The notes under the pieces are model-generated. The model ran no database searches. It worked only from the letters and a program-made list of their open reading frames with translations, and was not told the origin of the DNA. From the NCBI RefSeq assembly GCF_900157375.1, contig NZ_LT721901.1, forward strand, positions 2,590,315-2,654,314: a stretch of 64,000 bases of DNA. Reading direction: 5' to 3'. Of this stretch, positions 1-10,753 are shown piece after piece; the stretch's first letter is position 1; each line of letters begins with the position of its first letter. Source of the DNA: Mycobacterium rhizamassiliense. GTDB lineage: Bacteria > Actinomycetota > Actinomycetes > Mycobacteriales > Mycobacteriaceae. Both the position numbers and the translations under genes were made by a program.

Positions 1-965
1 TTGCGGCCCAACGGCTGTCGAAGTGCCCCGCTGACCTCCCTATGCCAGCTTCGGGGCAGCGGTTCGCTGTCCTGGCGGTAGCTCAAGGTGGCCGGGACCT
101 CGCCCGCGGTCACCTCGACCCAGCGTGGGATCCGCATCGACAGCAACGCGCCGACCACCGTTACCGCAACGACGACGAACAACGCCCCGGGCAGCTTCAA
201 CAGGTGCGTGCCGGCGAATTCCAGACCGCCCGCGATCGCACCGCCGACGATGGTCCCGCCCAGCAGCCCGAACATGGTGAGCCGGGCGTTGACCCGCACC
301 AGGTCGATGGTCGGCGGCATGACGCGCGGTGTCACCGCGCTGCGCAGCACGCTGAACGACTTCGAGAACACCATCATCGCCAGCGCGCACGGATAGAGCA
401 CCCAGGACGGGAAACTGCCGCTGGCCCCGTCGTAGTTCATGATCAGCAGCACCGCCAGCGCGGTGCGCAGCCCGAACGACATCGCCAGCGCCACCCGGCG
501 GCCATGCTGCAAGCGGTCCAGTGCAGGCCCGATCAGCGGCGCGATCACCGCGAACGGCGCGATCGTAATCAGCAGATACAGCGCGACTTTGGACTTGCTC
601 TCTCCGCTGGCTGCGGCGAAGAACAGCGTGTTCGCCAGTGCCACGGCCATCGCCGAGTCGACGGCGGAGTTCGCGACCACCGGCCACGTCAGCGCGGTCA
701 GGCCGGACTTGTCGGCGCCGTCGGCGGTCGCGGCCCGCTGGACCATCCAGTACATCCGCGAGCCCATTTCACGGCTGCGCAGCGCCGCGGCGCGGGTGAC
801 GGTGATCCGTTCCCGTTCGCCGGGGGGCGGGCGGGGCGGCGGGTTGTCGCGGTCCGGCGGCTTCTGCCTGCCTCCCAGCGGTGGCAGGTAGCGGTTGGCG
901 CTGGGCGGCGATGGCGGGCGCCGCGTGCGCCGGGAGTCCTCGTCGTCGGCGGGGTAATTGGCCAT
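1..965 (-). CDS. MFS-like integral membrane protein, 3' end cut by window edge (Rv0876c-like)
   Basis: The reading frame starts at an ATG whose reverse complement is at 963-965 and stays open to base 1, so only the N-terminal ~321 residues are present. The first ~60 residues are hydrophilic and rich in Pro and Arg (start MANYPADDEDSRRTRR). Several hydrophobic segments follow, for example SKVALYLLITIAPFAVIA and GALFVVVAVTVVGALL, with charged turns such as DRLQHGRRVA typical of major facilitator proteins. Position and sequence match the conserved membrane protein Rv0876c, which lies divergent from the DUF3027 gene in M. tuberculosis. The substrate is unknown. Confidence 0.85.
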   Translation of the reverse strand, partial: MANYPADDEDSRRTRRPPSPPSANRYLPPLGGRQKPPDRDNPPPRPPPGERERITVTRAAALRSREMGSRMYWMVQRAATADGADKSGLTALTWPVVANSAVDSAMAVALANTLFFAAASGESKSKVALYLLITIAPFAVIAPLIGPALDRLQHGRRVALAMSFGLRTALAVLLIMNYDGASGSFPSWVLYPCALAMMVFSKSFSVLRSAVTPRVMPPTIDLVRVNARLTMFGLLGGTIVGGAIAGGLEFAGTHLLKLPGALFVVVAVTVVGALLSMRIPRWVEVTAGEVPATLSYRQDSEPLPRSWHREVSGALRQPLGR

Positions 966-1139
966 GCCGGGGTGCTGGTTGCCCGATCCGTTGCGGGTAC
1001 GGCGGCCCGCGTTGGGGGCCGCACGACCCGAGTCATCACGCCGCCGTCCAGACACAAATCAATTCTGTCCTATGCCGCGAGGCAACAGGGCGTGGCTCGC
1101 CAACCTAGTATTGGAGACGCAATGCAGGAAGGGAAAAGC

Positions 1140-2087
1140 GTGACCGGACCCAACGACGAATCAGCCGTGGCAACCGTGGCCGAGTGGCCCGAGGAGTTGG
1201 CGGCGGTGCTCACGGGCGCGGCTGAGGCGGCCAGGGCCGCCGTCGAGGAGTTCAGCGGCGCGGACACCGTCGGCGACTACTTGGGCGTCAGCTACGAAGA
1301 CCCGGACGCCGCCACGCACCGATTCCTGGCCCATCTACCGGGTTACCAGGGGTGGCAGTGGGCGATTGTGGTCGCGGCTTATCCCGGCGCCGACCACGCG
1401 ACGATCAGCGAAGTGGTGCTGGTCCCGGGCCCGACCGCGCTGCTGGCTCCCGAGTGGGTGCCCTGGGAGCAACGCGTCCGGCCGGGGGATCTGAGCCCCG
1501 GCGACCTGTTGGCCCCGACGTCCGACGACCCGCGGCTGGTTCCCGGCTTCATGTCCAGCGGCGATCCGGAGGTCGACGAGACGGCCGCCGAAATTGGGCT
1601 GGGCCGGCGCTGGGTGATGGGCGGCTGGGGCCGGGCCGACGCCGCCGAGCGGTGGCACACCGGCGACTACGGCCCCGACTCGACGATGGCGCGGTCCACC
1701 AAACGCGTGTGCCGCGACTGTGGGTTCTTCCTGCCGCTCTCGGGATCGCTGGGCGCGATGTTCGGGGTGTGCGGCAACGAGATGTCCGCCGACGGCCACA
1801 TCGTCGACAAGCAGTACGGCTGCGGCGCCCATTCGGACACCCCCGCCCCGGCCGGCGGCGGCTCACCGGCGTACGACCCGTTCGACGACGGGGTCCTCGA
1901 CATCGTCGAGATCCCGACGGAACCGACGCCCGAGGCGGCCGCCGAGTCGTCGGAGCCCGACGCGACCGCCGAGCCGTCGGAAGCTGTGGCCGAATCCGCA
2001 GAGCCCCTGGCCGAATCGCCCGAGGCGGCGGCGGAATCGTCGGAGTCAGCCGAATCGTCGGAGTCGCCGACGGATTCGCCCGACTAG
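1140..2087 (+). CDS. DUF3027 family protein (Rv0877-like)
   Basis: A 315-residue soluble protein of unknown function. The body has conserved Trp-rich stretches (YQGWQWAIVVAAYPGA, APEWVPWEQRVRPGD) and four cysteines likely to bind zinc: C191 and C194 in a CxxC, then C211 and C228. The last ~70 residues are low complexity, repeating Ala, Glu, Ser and Pro. The GTG at 1140 is preferred because an AGGAAGGG ribosome site sits 7 bases before it; an in-frame ATG lies at 1122. It is divergent from the membrane protein on the left, as in other mycobacteria. The 42-1121 extension is an artefact of antisense coding. Confidence 0.85.
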   Translation: MTGPNDESAVATVAEWPEELAAVLTGAAEAARAAVEEFSGADTVGDYLGVSYEDPDAATHRFLAHLPGYQGWQWAIVVAAYPGADHATISEVVLVPGPTALLAPEWVPWEQRVRPGDLSPGDLLAPTSDDPRLVPGFMSSGDPEVDETAAEIGLGRRWVMGGWGRADAAERWHTGDYGPDSTMARSTKRVCRDCGFFLPLSGSLGAMFGVCGNEMSADGHIVDKQYGCGAHSDTPAPAGGGSPAYDPFDDGVLDIVEIPTEPTPEAAAESSEPDATAEPSEAVAESAEPLAESPEAAAESSESAESSESPTDSPD

Positions 2088-2097
2088 CCCCAATTCG

Positions 2098-2373
2098 CTA
2101 GTCGTTGCTGAGAAATGTCTCGAGCCCGGACTGGGCGCCGCGAACACCGCGGCGTGCCCCCGCGAGCTGCAGCAGGAAGATGCTCGTCCCGAGCACTCCG
2201 GTGCCCAGCCCGGCCAGCGTCACCGGACGCCAACTCTCCAGCGCGGGCACCAGGAACGCGGCCAGCGCGGCGGCCAACCAGGCCAGCGCGCCGATCACGA
2301 TGAACGGCCATGGGCGCAGCAGCGCCGGCGGCAGCGGTGGCGGCTCGGGGGCGGGGCCAGGTTCGGCGCTCAT
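2098..2373 (-). CDS. DUF2530 small membrane protein (Rv0879c-like)
   Basis: A 91-residue protein with a Pro-rich cytoplasmic start (MSAEPGPAPEPPPLPPALL) and two predicted membrane helices (PFIVIGALAWLAAALAAFLV and VTLAGLGTGVLGTSIFLLQL), followed by a short charged tail. Length and layout equal those of Rv0879c. The ATG at 2373 is used rather than the in-frame TTG at 2382. It converges on the DUF3027 gene with only ten bases between the stops. Function unknown. Confidence 0.8.
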   Translation of the reverse strand: MSAEPGPAPEPPPLPPALLRPWPFIVIGALAWLAAALAAFLVPALESWRPVTLAGLGTGVLGTSIFLLQLAGARRGVRGAQSGLETFLSND

Positions 2374-2486
2374 CGCGATCAATCTAACCCGACGGCAAGC
2401 AGCCGGCGCCCGGCCCGATAGTTCCGGCGTCGCGCCCTTCGCCGTTTCTTATCCCGATTTCGCGGGTTCCGATGTAACCTCGCGCC

Positions 2487-2918
2487 ATGCCTGACAGCGA
2501 TGCGCGGCTGGCCAGCGATTTGTCATTGGCCGTCATGCGGCTCGCCCGCCAATTGCGCTTCCGCAATCCTTCGTCGCCGGTGTCGCTTTCGCAGCTTTCG
2601 GCGCTGGCGACGCTGACCAACGAGGGCCCGATGACGCCCGGCGCGCTCGCGATTCGCGAACGGGTGCGGCCGCCGTCGATGACCCGGGTGATCGCGTCGT
2701 TGGCCGATGAGGGGTTCGTGGACCGCGCCCCGCACCCCGTGGACGGCCGGCAGGTGCTGGTGTCGGTGTCGGAGTCGGGTGCCGAGTTGGTCAAGGCCGC
2801 CCGGCGCGCCCGCCAGGAGTGGCTGGCCGAGCGGCTCGCGACGCTCGAGGGCGACAAGCGCGCCGTCCTGCGCGAAGCCGCCGACCTGATGTTGGCCTTG
2901 GTCGACGAAAGCCCGTGA
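2487..2918 (+). CDS. MarR family transcriptional regulator (Rv0880-like)
   Basis: A 143-residue winged helix-turn-helix protein. The recognition region ([27 protein letters not shown]) is followed by the wing with the MarR-typical [11 protein letters not shown] turn. Long helices at both ends would form the dimer interface. Its last codon overlaps the GTG start of the methyltransferase gene, so the two are translationally coupled with the DUF2537 gene behind. In M. tuberculosis the orthologue responds to envelope and pH stress; the ligand here is unknown. Confidence 0.88.
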   Translation: MPDSDARLASDLSLAVMRLARQLRFRNPSSPVSLSQLSALATLTNEGPMTPGALAIRERVRPPSMTRVIASLADEGFVDRAPHPVDGRQVLVSVSESGAELVKAARRARQEWLAERLATLEGDKRAVLREAADLMLALVDESP

Positions 2919-3739
2919 GCGACGCGCTCAACATTCAGGACGTCACCGATCCCGACGATCCGCGGCTCGACGATTTTCGCGACCTCAACAGCATCGACCG
3001 TCGCCCGGACCTGCCCACCGGCAAGGGGCTGGTGATCGCCGAGGGCGTGCTGGTCGTGCAGCGCATGCTGGCGTCCCGGTTCACCCCACACGCCCTGCTC
3101 GGCAACGAGCGCAGGCTCGACGAGCTCAGAAGCGACCTCGCCGGAAACGAGGTGCCGTTCTACCGCACCTCCGCCGACGTGATGGCCCGGGCCGTCGGCT
3201 TCCACCTCAACCGCGGCGTACTGGCCGCGGCGCGGCGAGTGCCCGAGGCCGGCGTCGCGGACCTCATCGAGTGCGCGCGGACCGTGGCCGTGCTGGAGGG
3301 CGTCAACGACCACGAGAACCTGGGATCGATCTTTCGCAACGCGGCGGGGCTGGGCGTCGACGCGGTGGTGTTCGGCAGCGGGTGCGCCGATCCGCTCTAC
3401 CGCCGCGCCGTCCGGGTCTCGATGGGCCACGCGCTGTTGGTGCCGTTCGCGCGCGCGGCCGACTGGCCGGGCGATCTGGTGATGTTGAAAGAACGCGGGT
3501 TTCGGTTGTTGGCAATGACGCCGAGCGGCGAAGCGCCCGCGTTGCCGGACGCGATGGCGGGCCTCGTAGATCAGCGCGTCGCCGTGCTGGTGGGGGCCGA
3601 GGGGCCAGGCCTGACCGCGGCCGCGTTACGGGTGAGCGACCTGCGGGTGCGGATCCCGATGTCGCGGGGAACCGACTCGCTGAACGTGGCGACAGCTGCC
3701 GCTTTGGCGTTCTACGAGCGGGCTAGGCTCGGCTCGTGA
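2915..3739 (+). CDS. SpoU-family RNA methyltransferase (Rv0881-like)
   Basis: A 274-residue SPOUT-class RNA 2'-O-ribose methyltransferase. The N-terminal substrate-binding domain ([20 protein letters not shown]) precedes the trefoil-knot domain with family motifs: an N-E-N-like loop ([22 protein letters not shown]), [10 protein letters not shown], and the terminal [22 protein letters not shown] that binds AdoMet. The GTG at 2915 overlaps the preceding TGA (GTGA), showing coupling. The exact modified nucleotide cannot be told from sequence. Confidence 0.9.
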   Translation: MSDALNIQDVTDPDDPRLDDFRDLNSIDRRPDLPTGKGLVIAEGVLVVQRMLASRFTPHALLGNERRLDELRSDLAGNEVPFYRTSADVMARAVGFHLNRGVLAAARRVPEAGVADLIECARTVAVLEGVNDHENLGSIFRNAAGLGVDAVVFGSGCADPLYRRAVRVSMGHALLVPFARAADWPGDLVMLKERGFRLLAMTPSGEAPALPDAMAGLVDQRVAVLVGAEGPGLTAAALRVSDLRVRIPMSRGTDSLNVATAAALAFYERARLGS

Positions 3740-4020
3740 ACGGCAGACTCGGCCCGGGCGTCCCGGCCGTGCCCTGGGCAACGGGTCTGACCGTCGCCGG
3801 ATTCGTGGCCGCCGTCATCGGCGCGGCGATCGTGGTGCTGAGTCTCGGCCTGGTCCAGGTGCATCCGCTGCTGGCCATCGGGCTCAACGTCGTGGCGGCC
3901 GGGGGACTGGCGCCGACGCTGTGGGGATGGCGGCGCACCCTGGTGCTGCGCTGGTTCGTGCTCGGTGCGGGAGTCGGTGTGACGGGGGCGTGGCTGGCGC
4001 TGCTCGCCCTGGCCGTTTAG
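3736..4020 (+). CDS. DUF2537 membrane protein (Rv0882-like)
   Basis: A 94-residue protein made almost wholly of three hydrophobic segments (TGLTVAGFVAAVIGAAIVVL, VHPLLAIGLNVVAAGGLAPT, LRWFVLGAGVGVTGAWLALL). The GTG start overlaps the stop of the methyltransferase gene by four bases, so it is the third gene of a coupled MarR-methyltransferase-membrane operon. Its 3' end overlaps the convergent sepH stop. Function unknown. Confidence 0.85.
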   Translation: MNGRLGPGVPAVPWATGLTVAGFVAAVIGAAIVVLSLGLVQVHPLLAIGLNVVAAGGLAPTLWGWRRTLVLRWFVLGAGVGVTGAWLALLALAV

Positions 4021-4814
4021 CGCTGTCCGCCGGAGCGCACGCCCAGCAGGACGTCCTCCCAGGCGGGAATGACCGGCCTGCCGCGGCGGCTGTGCACCGG
4101 CTGCTCGCGGGGTGCGGGGTCCTCCGACGCGGCAGCAGGCGCGGGAATCACCGGCGAGGGAACCGCGGGCTTGGGGGCGTCGTCGAAGTCGACGTGGGCC
4201 ACCCGCGCCACCGGCCGCAGCGGGCGTTCGAAGTTCGGGTCGATCAGCTCGTTGGCCCCGTCGTCGATCGCCGTGACGATGCCGCCGTGGGCGCCCGGCA
4301 TGAAGCAGAAGTGGGCCAGGTTGTCGGAACGGCCGACCTTCCACGCCAGCTGCACGGTCCAGCGGCTGTCCTCGGTGCGCCAGGCGTCCCAGCTGAGTCC
4401 GTCGGTGCGCAGGCCGCGCGCGATCATGGCGGCGGTCACGGTTTCGAGGAGGGTCATCACCGCGGGGCCGTCGGGGAGCTGCGGGTGCGCGGCGGTTGCC
4501 AGCTCGGCGGCGCGGAAGCGCTCCAGCAACACCGGGTGGGCGAACCGGCGGATCCGCACGATGTCGGAGCCCGACGCGGCGGCCACCTGCTCGACGGATG
4601 CCCCGGCGCGGATCCTTGCCTGAATGTCCTTGGGGCTCAGCATGTTGGTGACTTCCATGTCGAGATGCGGCTGCTCCGGCGGCGCGGATTCGCGTTTCAG
4701 GAGCTCGCGCAGTCGGTCGTCGGCCGCCAGCTTGAACTGCTCCGCGGGATCATCACCCTCGCAGATGACGTATTTGCTGTCGGCGTCGAGCTCAACAATT
4801 TTGAGTTCCCGCAT
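4017..4814 (-). CDS. sepH: septation protein SepH (DUF3071)
   Basis: A 265-residue homologue of Rv0883c. The N-terminal DUF3071 domain begins MRELKIVELDADSKYVICEG and contains a helix-turn-helix-like stretch (LSPKDIQARIRAGASVEQVAAASG). The C-terminal part is disordered and Arg/Pro-rich (RREQPVHSRRGRPVIPAWEDVLLGVRS). In Streptomyces and mycobacteria SepH binds FtsZ and promotes ring assembly at division sites. It is monocistronic and followed by convergent DUF2537, with stops overlapping. Confidence 0.9.
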   Translation of the reverse strand: MRELKIVELDADSKYVICEGDDPAEQFKLAADDRLRELLKRESAPPEQPHLDMEVTNMLSPKDIQARIRAGASVEQVAAASGSDIVRIRRFAHPVLLERFRAAELATAAHPQLPDGPAVMTLLETVTAAMIARGLRTDGLSWDAWRTEDSRWTVQLAWKVGRSDNLAHFCFMPGAHGGIVTAIDDGANELIDPNFERPLRPVARVAHVDFDDAPKPAVPSPVIPAPAAASEDPAPREQPVHSRRGRPVIPAWEDVLLGVRSGGQR

Positions 4815-4937
4815 GGCTTCTCCTCGCAGGCTTTGTGCAGGTCAGGGACCACCCGTCACTGTGCCGCACTTTAGTCCAGCTATCGCCCAATACCTGTGCT
4901 GACACGCTGGGCGGTTTGCGCGCTGATGGCCGGCGAG

Positions 4938-6268
<1,331 letters not shown>

Positions 6269-6296
6269 TGTAAACCTCGTTGGGGAGGCTTGGATT

Positions 6297-7322
6297 ATGG
6301 CCAGGACGCGAATGGTCCGTCGGTGGCGCAACAAGATGGAAGTGCGCGACGACGCTGAGTACGTGAACATGCTCGCCACACTGTCTGAGGGGTCTGTGCG
6401 GCGAAACTTCAACCCGTACACCGACATCGACTGGGAGTCACCGGAGTTCGCGGTCACCGAGAACGACCCGCGGTGGATCCTGCCGGCGACCGACCCACTG
6501 GGCCGCCACCCCTGGTACCAGGCCCAGTCCGAAGAGCGGCAGATCAAGATCGGCATGTGGCGCCAGGCCAATGTCGCCAAGGTGGGACTGCACTTCGAGT
6601 CGATCCTGATCCGCGGCCTGATGAACTACACCTTCTGGGTGCCGAACGGATCGCCGGAATACCGGTACTGCTTGCACGAATCCGTCGAAGAGTGCAACCA
6701 CACCATGATGTTCCAGGAAATGGTCAACCGCATCGGGGCCGACGTCCCCGGCATGCCGCGGCGGCTCAAGTGGCTTTCGCCGCTGGTTCCGCTGGTGGCC
6801 GGTCCGCTGCCGGTGGCATTCTTCATTGGTGTGCTCGCCGGCGAGGAGCCGATCGACCACACGCAGAAAAATGTTCTCCGCGAAGGCAAGTCGCTGCACC
6901 CGATCATGGAGCGGGTGATGGCCATTCACGTCGCCGAGGAGGCGCGGCACATCTCGTTCGCGCACGAATTCCTGCGGAAGCGACTGCCGGACCTGACCAA
7001 GAGGCAACGGTTCTGGACCGCGCTGTACCTGCCGCTGACGATGAAGGCATTGTGCCGGGCAATTGTGGTGCCGCCCAAGGCTTTCTGGCGTGAGTTCGAC
7101 ATCCCGCGCGAGGTCAAAAAGGAACTGTTCTTCCGGTCGCCGGAGTCGCGCAAGTGGCTCAGCGACATGTTCGGTGACGTGCGGATGCTGGCCTACGACA
7201 CCGGCCTGATGGAGAACCGGTCGGCGCGGCTGATGTGGCGGATCTGCAAGATCAACGGCAAGCCGTCGCGCTACCGCAGCGAGCCGCAGCGTCAGCACCT
7301 TGCCGCGGTGCCGGCCGCCTAA
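6297..7322 (+). CDS. AurF-like diiron oxygenase (Rv0885-like)
   Basis: A 341-residue ferritin-like non-heme diiron protein. The metal ligands fit two ExxH-type pairs plus further His and Glu: CLHESVEECNHTMMFQEM around residue 125, and AIHVAEEARHISFAHEFL around residue 210. This is the pattern of p-aminobenzoate N-oxygenase AurF and its mycobacterial relatives. The ATG at 6297 follows a GGGGAGG ribosome site. It sits 18 bases before fprB, which very likely supplies its electrons. The substrate is unknown. Confidence 0.85.
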   Translation: MARTRMVRRWRNKMEVRDDAEYVNMLATLSEGSVRRNFNPYTDIDWESPEFAVTENDPRWILPATDPLGRHPWYQAQSEERQIKIGMWRQANVAKVGLHFESILIRGLMNYTFWVPNGSPEYRYCLHESVEECNHTMMFQEMVNRIGADVPGMPRRLKWLSPLVPLVAGPLPVAFFIGVLAGEEPIDHTQKNVLREGKSLHPIMERVMAIHVAEEARHISFAHEFLRKRLPDLTKRQRFWTALYLPLTMKALCRAIVVPPKAFWREFDIPREVKKELFFRSPESRKWLSDMFGDVRMLAYDTGLMENRSARLMWRICKINGKPSRYRSEPQRQHLAAVPAA

Positions 7323-7340
7323 GGTAACGCGAGTTCCTTT

Positions 7341-9026
7341 ATGCCGCACGTTATTACCCAGTCGTGCTGTAACGACGGGTCCTGTGTCTTCGCCTGTCCG
7401 GTGAACTGCATTCACCCGTCGCCGGATGAGCCGGGCTTCGCGACGACCGAGATGCTCTACATCGATCCGGTCGCCTGTGTCGACTGCGGCGCGTGCGTGA
7501 GCGCCTGTCCCGTCGGCGCGATCGCGCCGGATAGCCGCCTGGACATCAAGCAGCTTCCCTTCGTCGAGATCAACGCGTCGTTCTACCCGAAGCGGCCGGC
7601 GGACGAGAAGTTGCCGCCCACGTCCAAGCTGGCCCCGGTGCTCCCGGCCGCCGAGGTGCACGCCCGACGCCGGCCGCTGACGGTGGCCGTCGTCGGGTCC
7701 GGTCCGGCGGCGATGTACGCGGCCGACGAACTGCTCACTCAGCACGGGGTGCGGGTCAACGTCTTCGAAAAGTTGCCTACGCCTTACGGATTGGTCCGCG
7801 CGGGGGTGGCCCCCGATCACCAGAACACGAAAAAGGTGACGCGGTTCTTCGATCGGGTGGCCCGGCATCGCCACTTCCGCTTCTACCTCAACGTCGAGGT
7901 CGGCAGGCACCTGAGCCACGCCGACCTGCTCGCACATCATCACGCCGTGCTCTACGCGCTCGGCGCCCCCGACGACCGCCGGCTGGACGTCGACGGCATG
8001 GGCCTGCCGGGCACCGCGACCGCCACCGAGCTTGTTGCGTGGATCAACGGGCACCCCGACTTCACCGATCTGCCAGTCGATCTCAGCCACGAACGGATGG
8101 TGATCGTCGGCAACGGCAACGTCGCGCTGGATGTCGCCCGCGTGCTGACGGCCGATCCCGACGACTTGGCGCGCACCGACATCGCCGATCACGCGCTGGC
8201 GGCGCTGCGCGGGTCGGCGGTCCGCGAAGTGGTGATCGCCGCGCGGCGCGGGCCCGCCCATTCCGCGTTCACCCTGCCCGAATTGATCGGGCTCACAGAG
8301 ACATCCGAGGTGGTGCTCGACGCCGACGACCGCAAGCTGGTGGAGGCCGACCTCGCGACCGCGTCGGACGCGTTGATCGGACAGAAGCTCGAGATCTTGC
8401 GCGGGCTCGGCGACAGTTCGCTCGCGGGGACCGGGCGCCCGCGGATCCGGCTGGCCTATCAGCGCACGCCGCAACGCGTGCTCGGCGAGCAGCGGGCGAC
8501 GGGTGTGGAGTTCTCGGTCACCGGCACCGACGAGGCGTGCCGGATCGACGCGGGTCTGGTGTTGACGTCGATCGGCTACCGCGGCAAGCAGATTCGCGAT
8601 CTTCCGTTTGACGGGTCGGCCGCCGTGGTGCCCAACGAGCAGGGCCGCGTCGTTGACCCCGACTCGCGCGGTCCGATCGCCGGCGCCTACGTGGCCGGGT
8701 GGATCAAGCGCGGACCGACGGGGTTCATCGGCACCAACAAATCCTGCTCGCTGCAGACCGTGCACGCCCTGGTCGCCGACTTCAACGCCGGCGCCCTGAC
8801 CGACCCGGTCGGCAAGCGCGACGCGCTCGACGAACTGGTGCACACCCGTCAGCCCGACGTCGTCGACTCGGCGGGATGGGGCGCCATCGACGAAGCGGAG
8901 ATCGCCCGCGGCGCCGACGACGGACGTCCGCGCAACAAATTCACCGACGTCGCCGACATGCTCGCGGCGGCCGCGACCGCGCAGCCGGCGCCGCGACGCC
9001 GGCTGCTGGCCCGGCTACTCGGCTAA
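7341..9026 (+). CDS. fprB: ferredoxin/ferredoxin-NADP reductase fusion FprB
   Basis: A 561-residue fusion. Residues 1-60 are a bacterial ferredoxin with clustered cysteines at C9, C15, C19, C23 and C46, C49, C52, C56, fit for two Fe-S clusters. From about residue 108 there is a reductase of the adrenodoxin-reductase type: an FAD site (VAVVGSGPAAMYAADELL) and an NADP site (MVIVGNGNVALDVARVL). The end GWIKRGPTGFIGTNK is the family's conserved C-terminal FAD contact. It is probably co-transcribed with the diiron oxygenase gene before it. Its stop overlaps the convergent VOC gene by four bases. Confidence 0.93.
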   Translation: MPHVITQSCCNDGSCVFACPVNCIHPSPDEPGFATTEMLYIDPVACVDCGACVSACPVGAIAPDSRLDIKQLPFVEINASFYPKRPADEKLPPTSKLAPVLPAAEVHARRRPLTVAVVGSGPAAMYAADELLTQHGVRVNVFEKLPTPYGLVRAGVAPDHQNTKKVTRFFDRVARHRHFRFYLNVEVGRHLSHADLLAHHHAVLYALGAPDDRRLDVDGMGLPGTATATELVAWINGHPDFTDLPVDLSHERMVIVGNGNVALDVARVLTADPDDLARTDIADHALAALRGSAVREVVIAARRGPAHSAFTLPELIGLTETSEVVLDADDRKLVEADLATASDALIGQKLEILRGLGDSSLAGTGRPRIRLAYQRTPQRVLGEQRATGVEFSVTGTDEACRIDAGLVLTSIGYRGKQIRDLPFDGSAAVVPNEQGRVVDPDSRGPIAGAYVAGWIKRGPTGFIGTNKSCSLQTVHALVADFNAGALTDPVGKRDALDELVHTRQPDVVDSAGWGAIDEAEIARGADDGRPRNKFTDVADMLAAAATAQPAPRRRLLARLLG

Positions 9027-9472
9027 CCGCTCGCCATCGCCGTCTGGATCTCCTCCGGGCTGACCTCGCGCACCGGCTGGCCCATTGACCAGCGGTGGCC
9101 GAACGGGTCCTCGACCACGCCGTAGCGGTCGCCCCAGAACATGTCGTCGAGCGGGACTACTACCGTCGCGCCCGCGTCCAGTGCCCTCTGGAACTTGGCG
9201 TCGACGCCGGTGAGGGTCAGATGGACGGTGACCGGGGTTCCGCCGAGCGAGGTGGGCGTCATCGACTTGCCGCCGCACGTCTCGGGGAAGTCGTCGTTGA
9301 GCATCACCGTGGAGCCGTTGATGCGCACCGCGGCGTTCACGATCTTGCCGTCGGGACGCGGCACGCGTCCCAGCTCTTCGGCGCCAAAAGCCTTGACGTA
9401 GAAATCAATCGCGGCGGCGGAATCGCTCACGACCAGGTGGGGGATTACTGCGGGTTCGATGTTGATGGCCAT
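9023..9472 (-). CDS. VOC/glyoxalase family protein (Rv0887c-like)
   Basis: A 149-residue vicinal-oxygen-chelate protein with two babab modules (AVIPHLVVSDSAAAIDFYVKAFGAEELGR and PVTVHLTLTGVDAKFQRALDAGATVVVPL), ending in the PhnB-like FWGDRYGVVEDPFGHRWSM. PhnB-like members often lack enzymatic metal sites and some bind drugs. The substrate is unknown. The ATG at 9472 follows a GGAGACC ribosome site. In M. tuberculosis the next gene is the sphingomyelinase Rv0888; that gene is absent here and citA follows directly. Confidence 0.85.
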   Translation of the reverse strand: MAINIEPAVIPHLVVSDSAAAIDFYVKAFGAEELGRVPRPDGKIVNAAVRINGSTVMLNDDFPETCGGKSMTPTSLGGTPVTVHLTLTGVDAKFQRALDAGATVVVPLDDMFWGDRYGVVEDPFGHRWSMGQPVREVSPEEIQTAMASG

Positions 9473-9600
9473 TGTGGGTCTCCTTGCTGTCGGTGTCGCG
9501 CGCCTACCCCGGGTGGGGGCTGGCTCACGGTTATTGACTGCATCCGCGACGCAAACTCATCGCGGCGAGACCCATTCAAACGCCGGGCACCGACAAAAGG

Positions 9601-10722
9601 TTAAGCGTCGGTGAGAACCCGGTCCCAGCCCTCGACGGATTCCGGGCCGCGCGGCTCGGGGCCCACATAGATGGCCGACGGGCGGACCAGCTTGCCCAGC
9701 CGCTTCTGCTCGAGGATGTGGGCACACCAGCCCGCGGTGCGCCCGCAGGTGAACATCGCCGGCATCATGTTGGCGGGCACCTCGGCGAAGTCCAGGATCA
9801 CCGCGGCCCAGAACTCGACGTTGGTCTCGATGGCCCGGTCCGGACGGCGCTCGCGCAGCTCGGCCAGGGCGGCCTGCTCCAGCGCGACGGCGACCTCGTG
9901 GCGCGGGGCGCCGAGTCGCTCGGCGGTCGCGCGCAGCACTCGGGCCCTCGGGTCTTCCGCGCGGTAGACCCGGTGCCCGAATCCCATCAGCTTGTCGCCG
10001 CTGTCCAGGATCTTTTTGACCAGGGCGCGCGCGTCGCCGGTGCGCTCGACCTCTTTGATCATCGGCAGCACGCGGGCCGGGGCGCCACCGTGCAGCGGCC
10101 CGCTCATCGCGCCGATCGCACCGGACAGCGATGCGGCCACGTCGGCGCCGGTCGACGCGATCACGCGAGCAGTGAAGGTCGAGGCGTTCATGCCGTGCTC
10201 GGCGGCGGACACCCAGTAGGCATCGATCGCCTCGACGTGCCTCGGGTCCGGCTCGCCCTGCCAGCGGGTCATGAAACGCGCCGTGACCGTTTGGCATTCA
10301 TCGATGACCCGCTGCGGAATGGCGGGCTGGTAGATGCCGCGCGCGGACTGCGCGACGTAGGACAGCGCCATCACCGACGCGCGGGCCAGCTGGTCGCGCG
10401 CGGTGGCTTCGTCGGTGTCGAGCAGCGGCTTGTAGCCCCAGATCGGCGCGAGCATCGCCAGGCCGGCCTGCACGTCCACGCGAACGTCGCCGGTGTGAAT
10501 CGGCAGCGGGAACGGCTCGGCGGGCGGCAGGCCGTGGCCGAAGCGGCCGTCGACCAGAAGCGCCCAGACGTCACCGAACGTGACCTGCTGATCCACCAGA
10601 TCTTGGATGTCGACGCCGCGGTACCGCAGTGCACCGCCGTCTTTATCCGGTTCGGCGATCTCGGTCATGAAGGCGACTACGCCTTCCAGGCCGGGGACGA
10701 AATTTTCCGGGACAACAGTCAT
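9601..10722 (-). CDS. citA: citrate synthase CitA
   Basis: A 373-residue citrate synthase homologous to Rv0889c, condensing oxaloacetate with acetyl-CoA. Active-site residues are visible: the His in ISGPLHGGAPARV-type GPLHGGAP, the second His in [15 protein letters not shown], and the downstream Asp in NVEFWAAVIL-FAEVP. It is the minor enzyme in tubercle bacilli, with gltA2 (about 1 kb to the right) the main one. It is transcribed away from pdxH with a palindromic spacer between them. Confidence 0.93.
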   Translation of the reverse strand: MTVVPENFVPGLEGVVAFMTEIAEPDKDGGALRYRGVDIQDLVDQQVTFGDVWALLVDGRFGHGLPPAEPFPLPIHTGDVRVDVQAGLAMLAPIWGYKPLLDTDEATARDQLARASVMALSYVAQSARGIYQPAIPQRVIDECQTVTARFMTRWQGEPDPRHVEAIDAYWVSAAEHGMNASTFTARVIASTGADVAASLSGAIGAMSGPLHGGAPARVLPMIKEVERTGDARALVKKILDSGDKLMGFGHRVYRAEDPRARVLRATAERLGAPRHEVAVALEQAALAELRERRPDRAIETNVEFWAAVILDFAEVPANMMPAMFTCGRTAGWCAHILEQKRLGKLVRPSAIYVGPEPRGPESVEGWDRVLTDA

Positions 10723-10753
10723 AGGAAAATTCTTGCACCCCCGCTCCAGGCCG

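Noticed and set aside
42..1121. Long plus-strand frame joined to the DUF3027 gene
   Set aside because: It is antisense to the clear membrane protein on the minus strand; its residues are Gln/Arg/His-rich as expected from a shadow frame.
6438..8843. 801-codon minus-strand frame
   Set aside because: It is antisense to the diiron oxygenase and fprB genes, which have clear family motifs; its sequence is Arg/His/Gln-rich with no domain.
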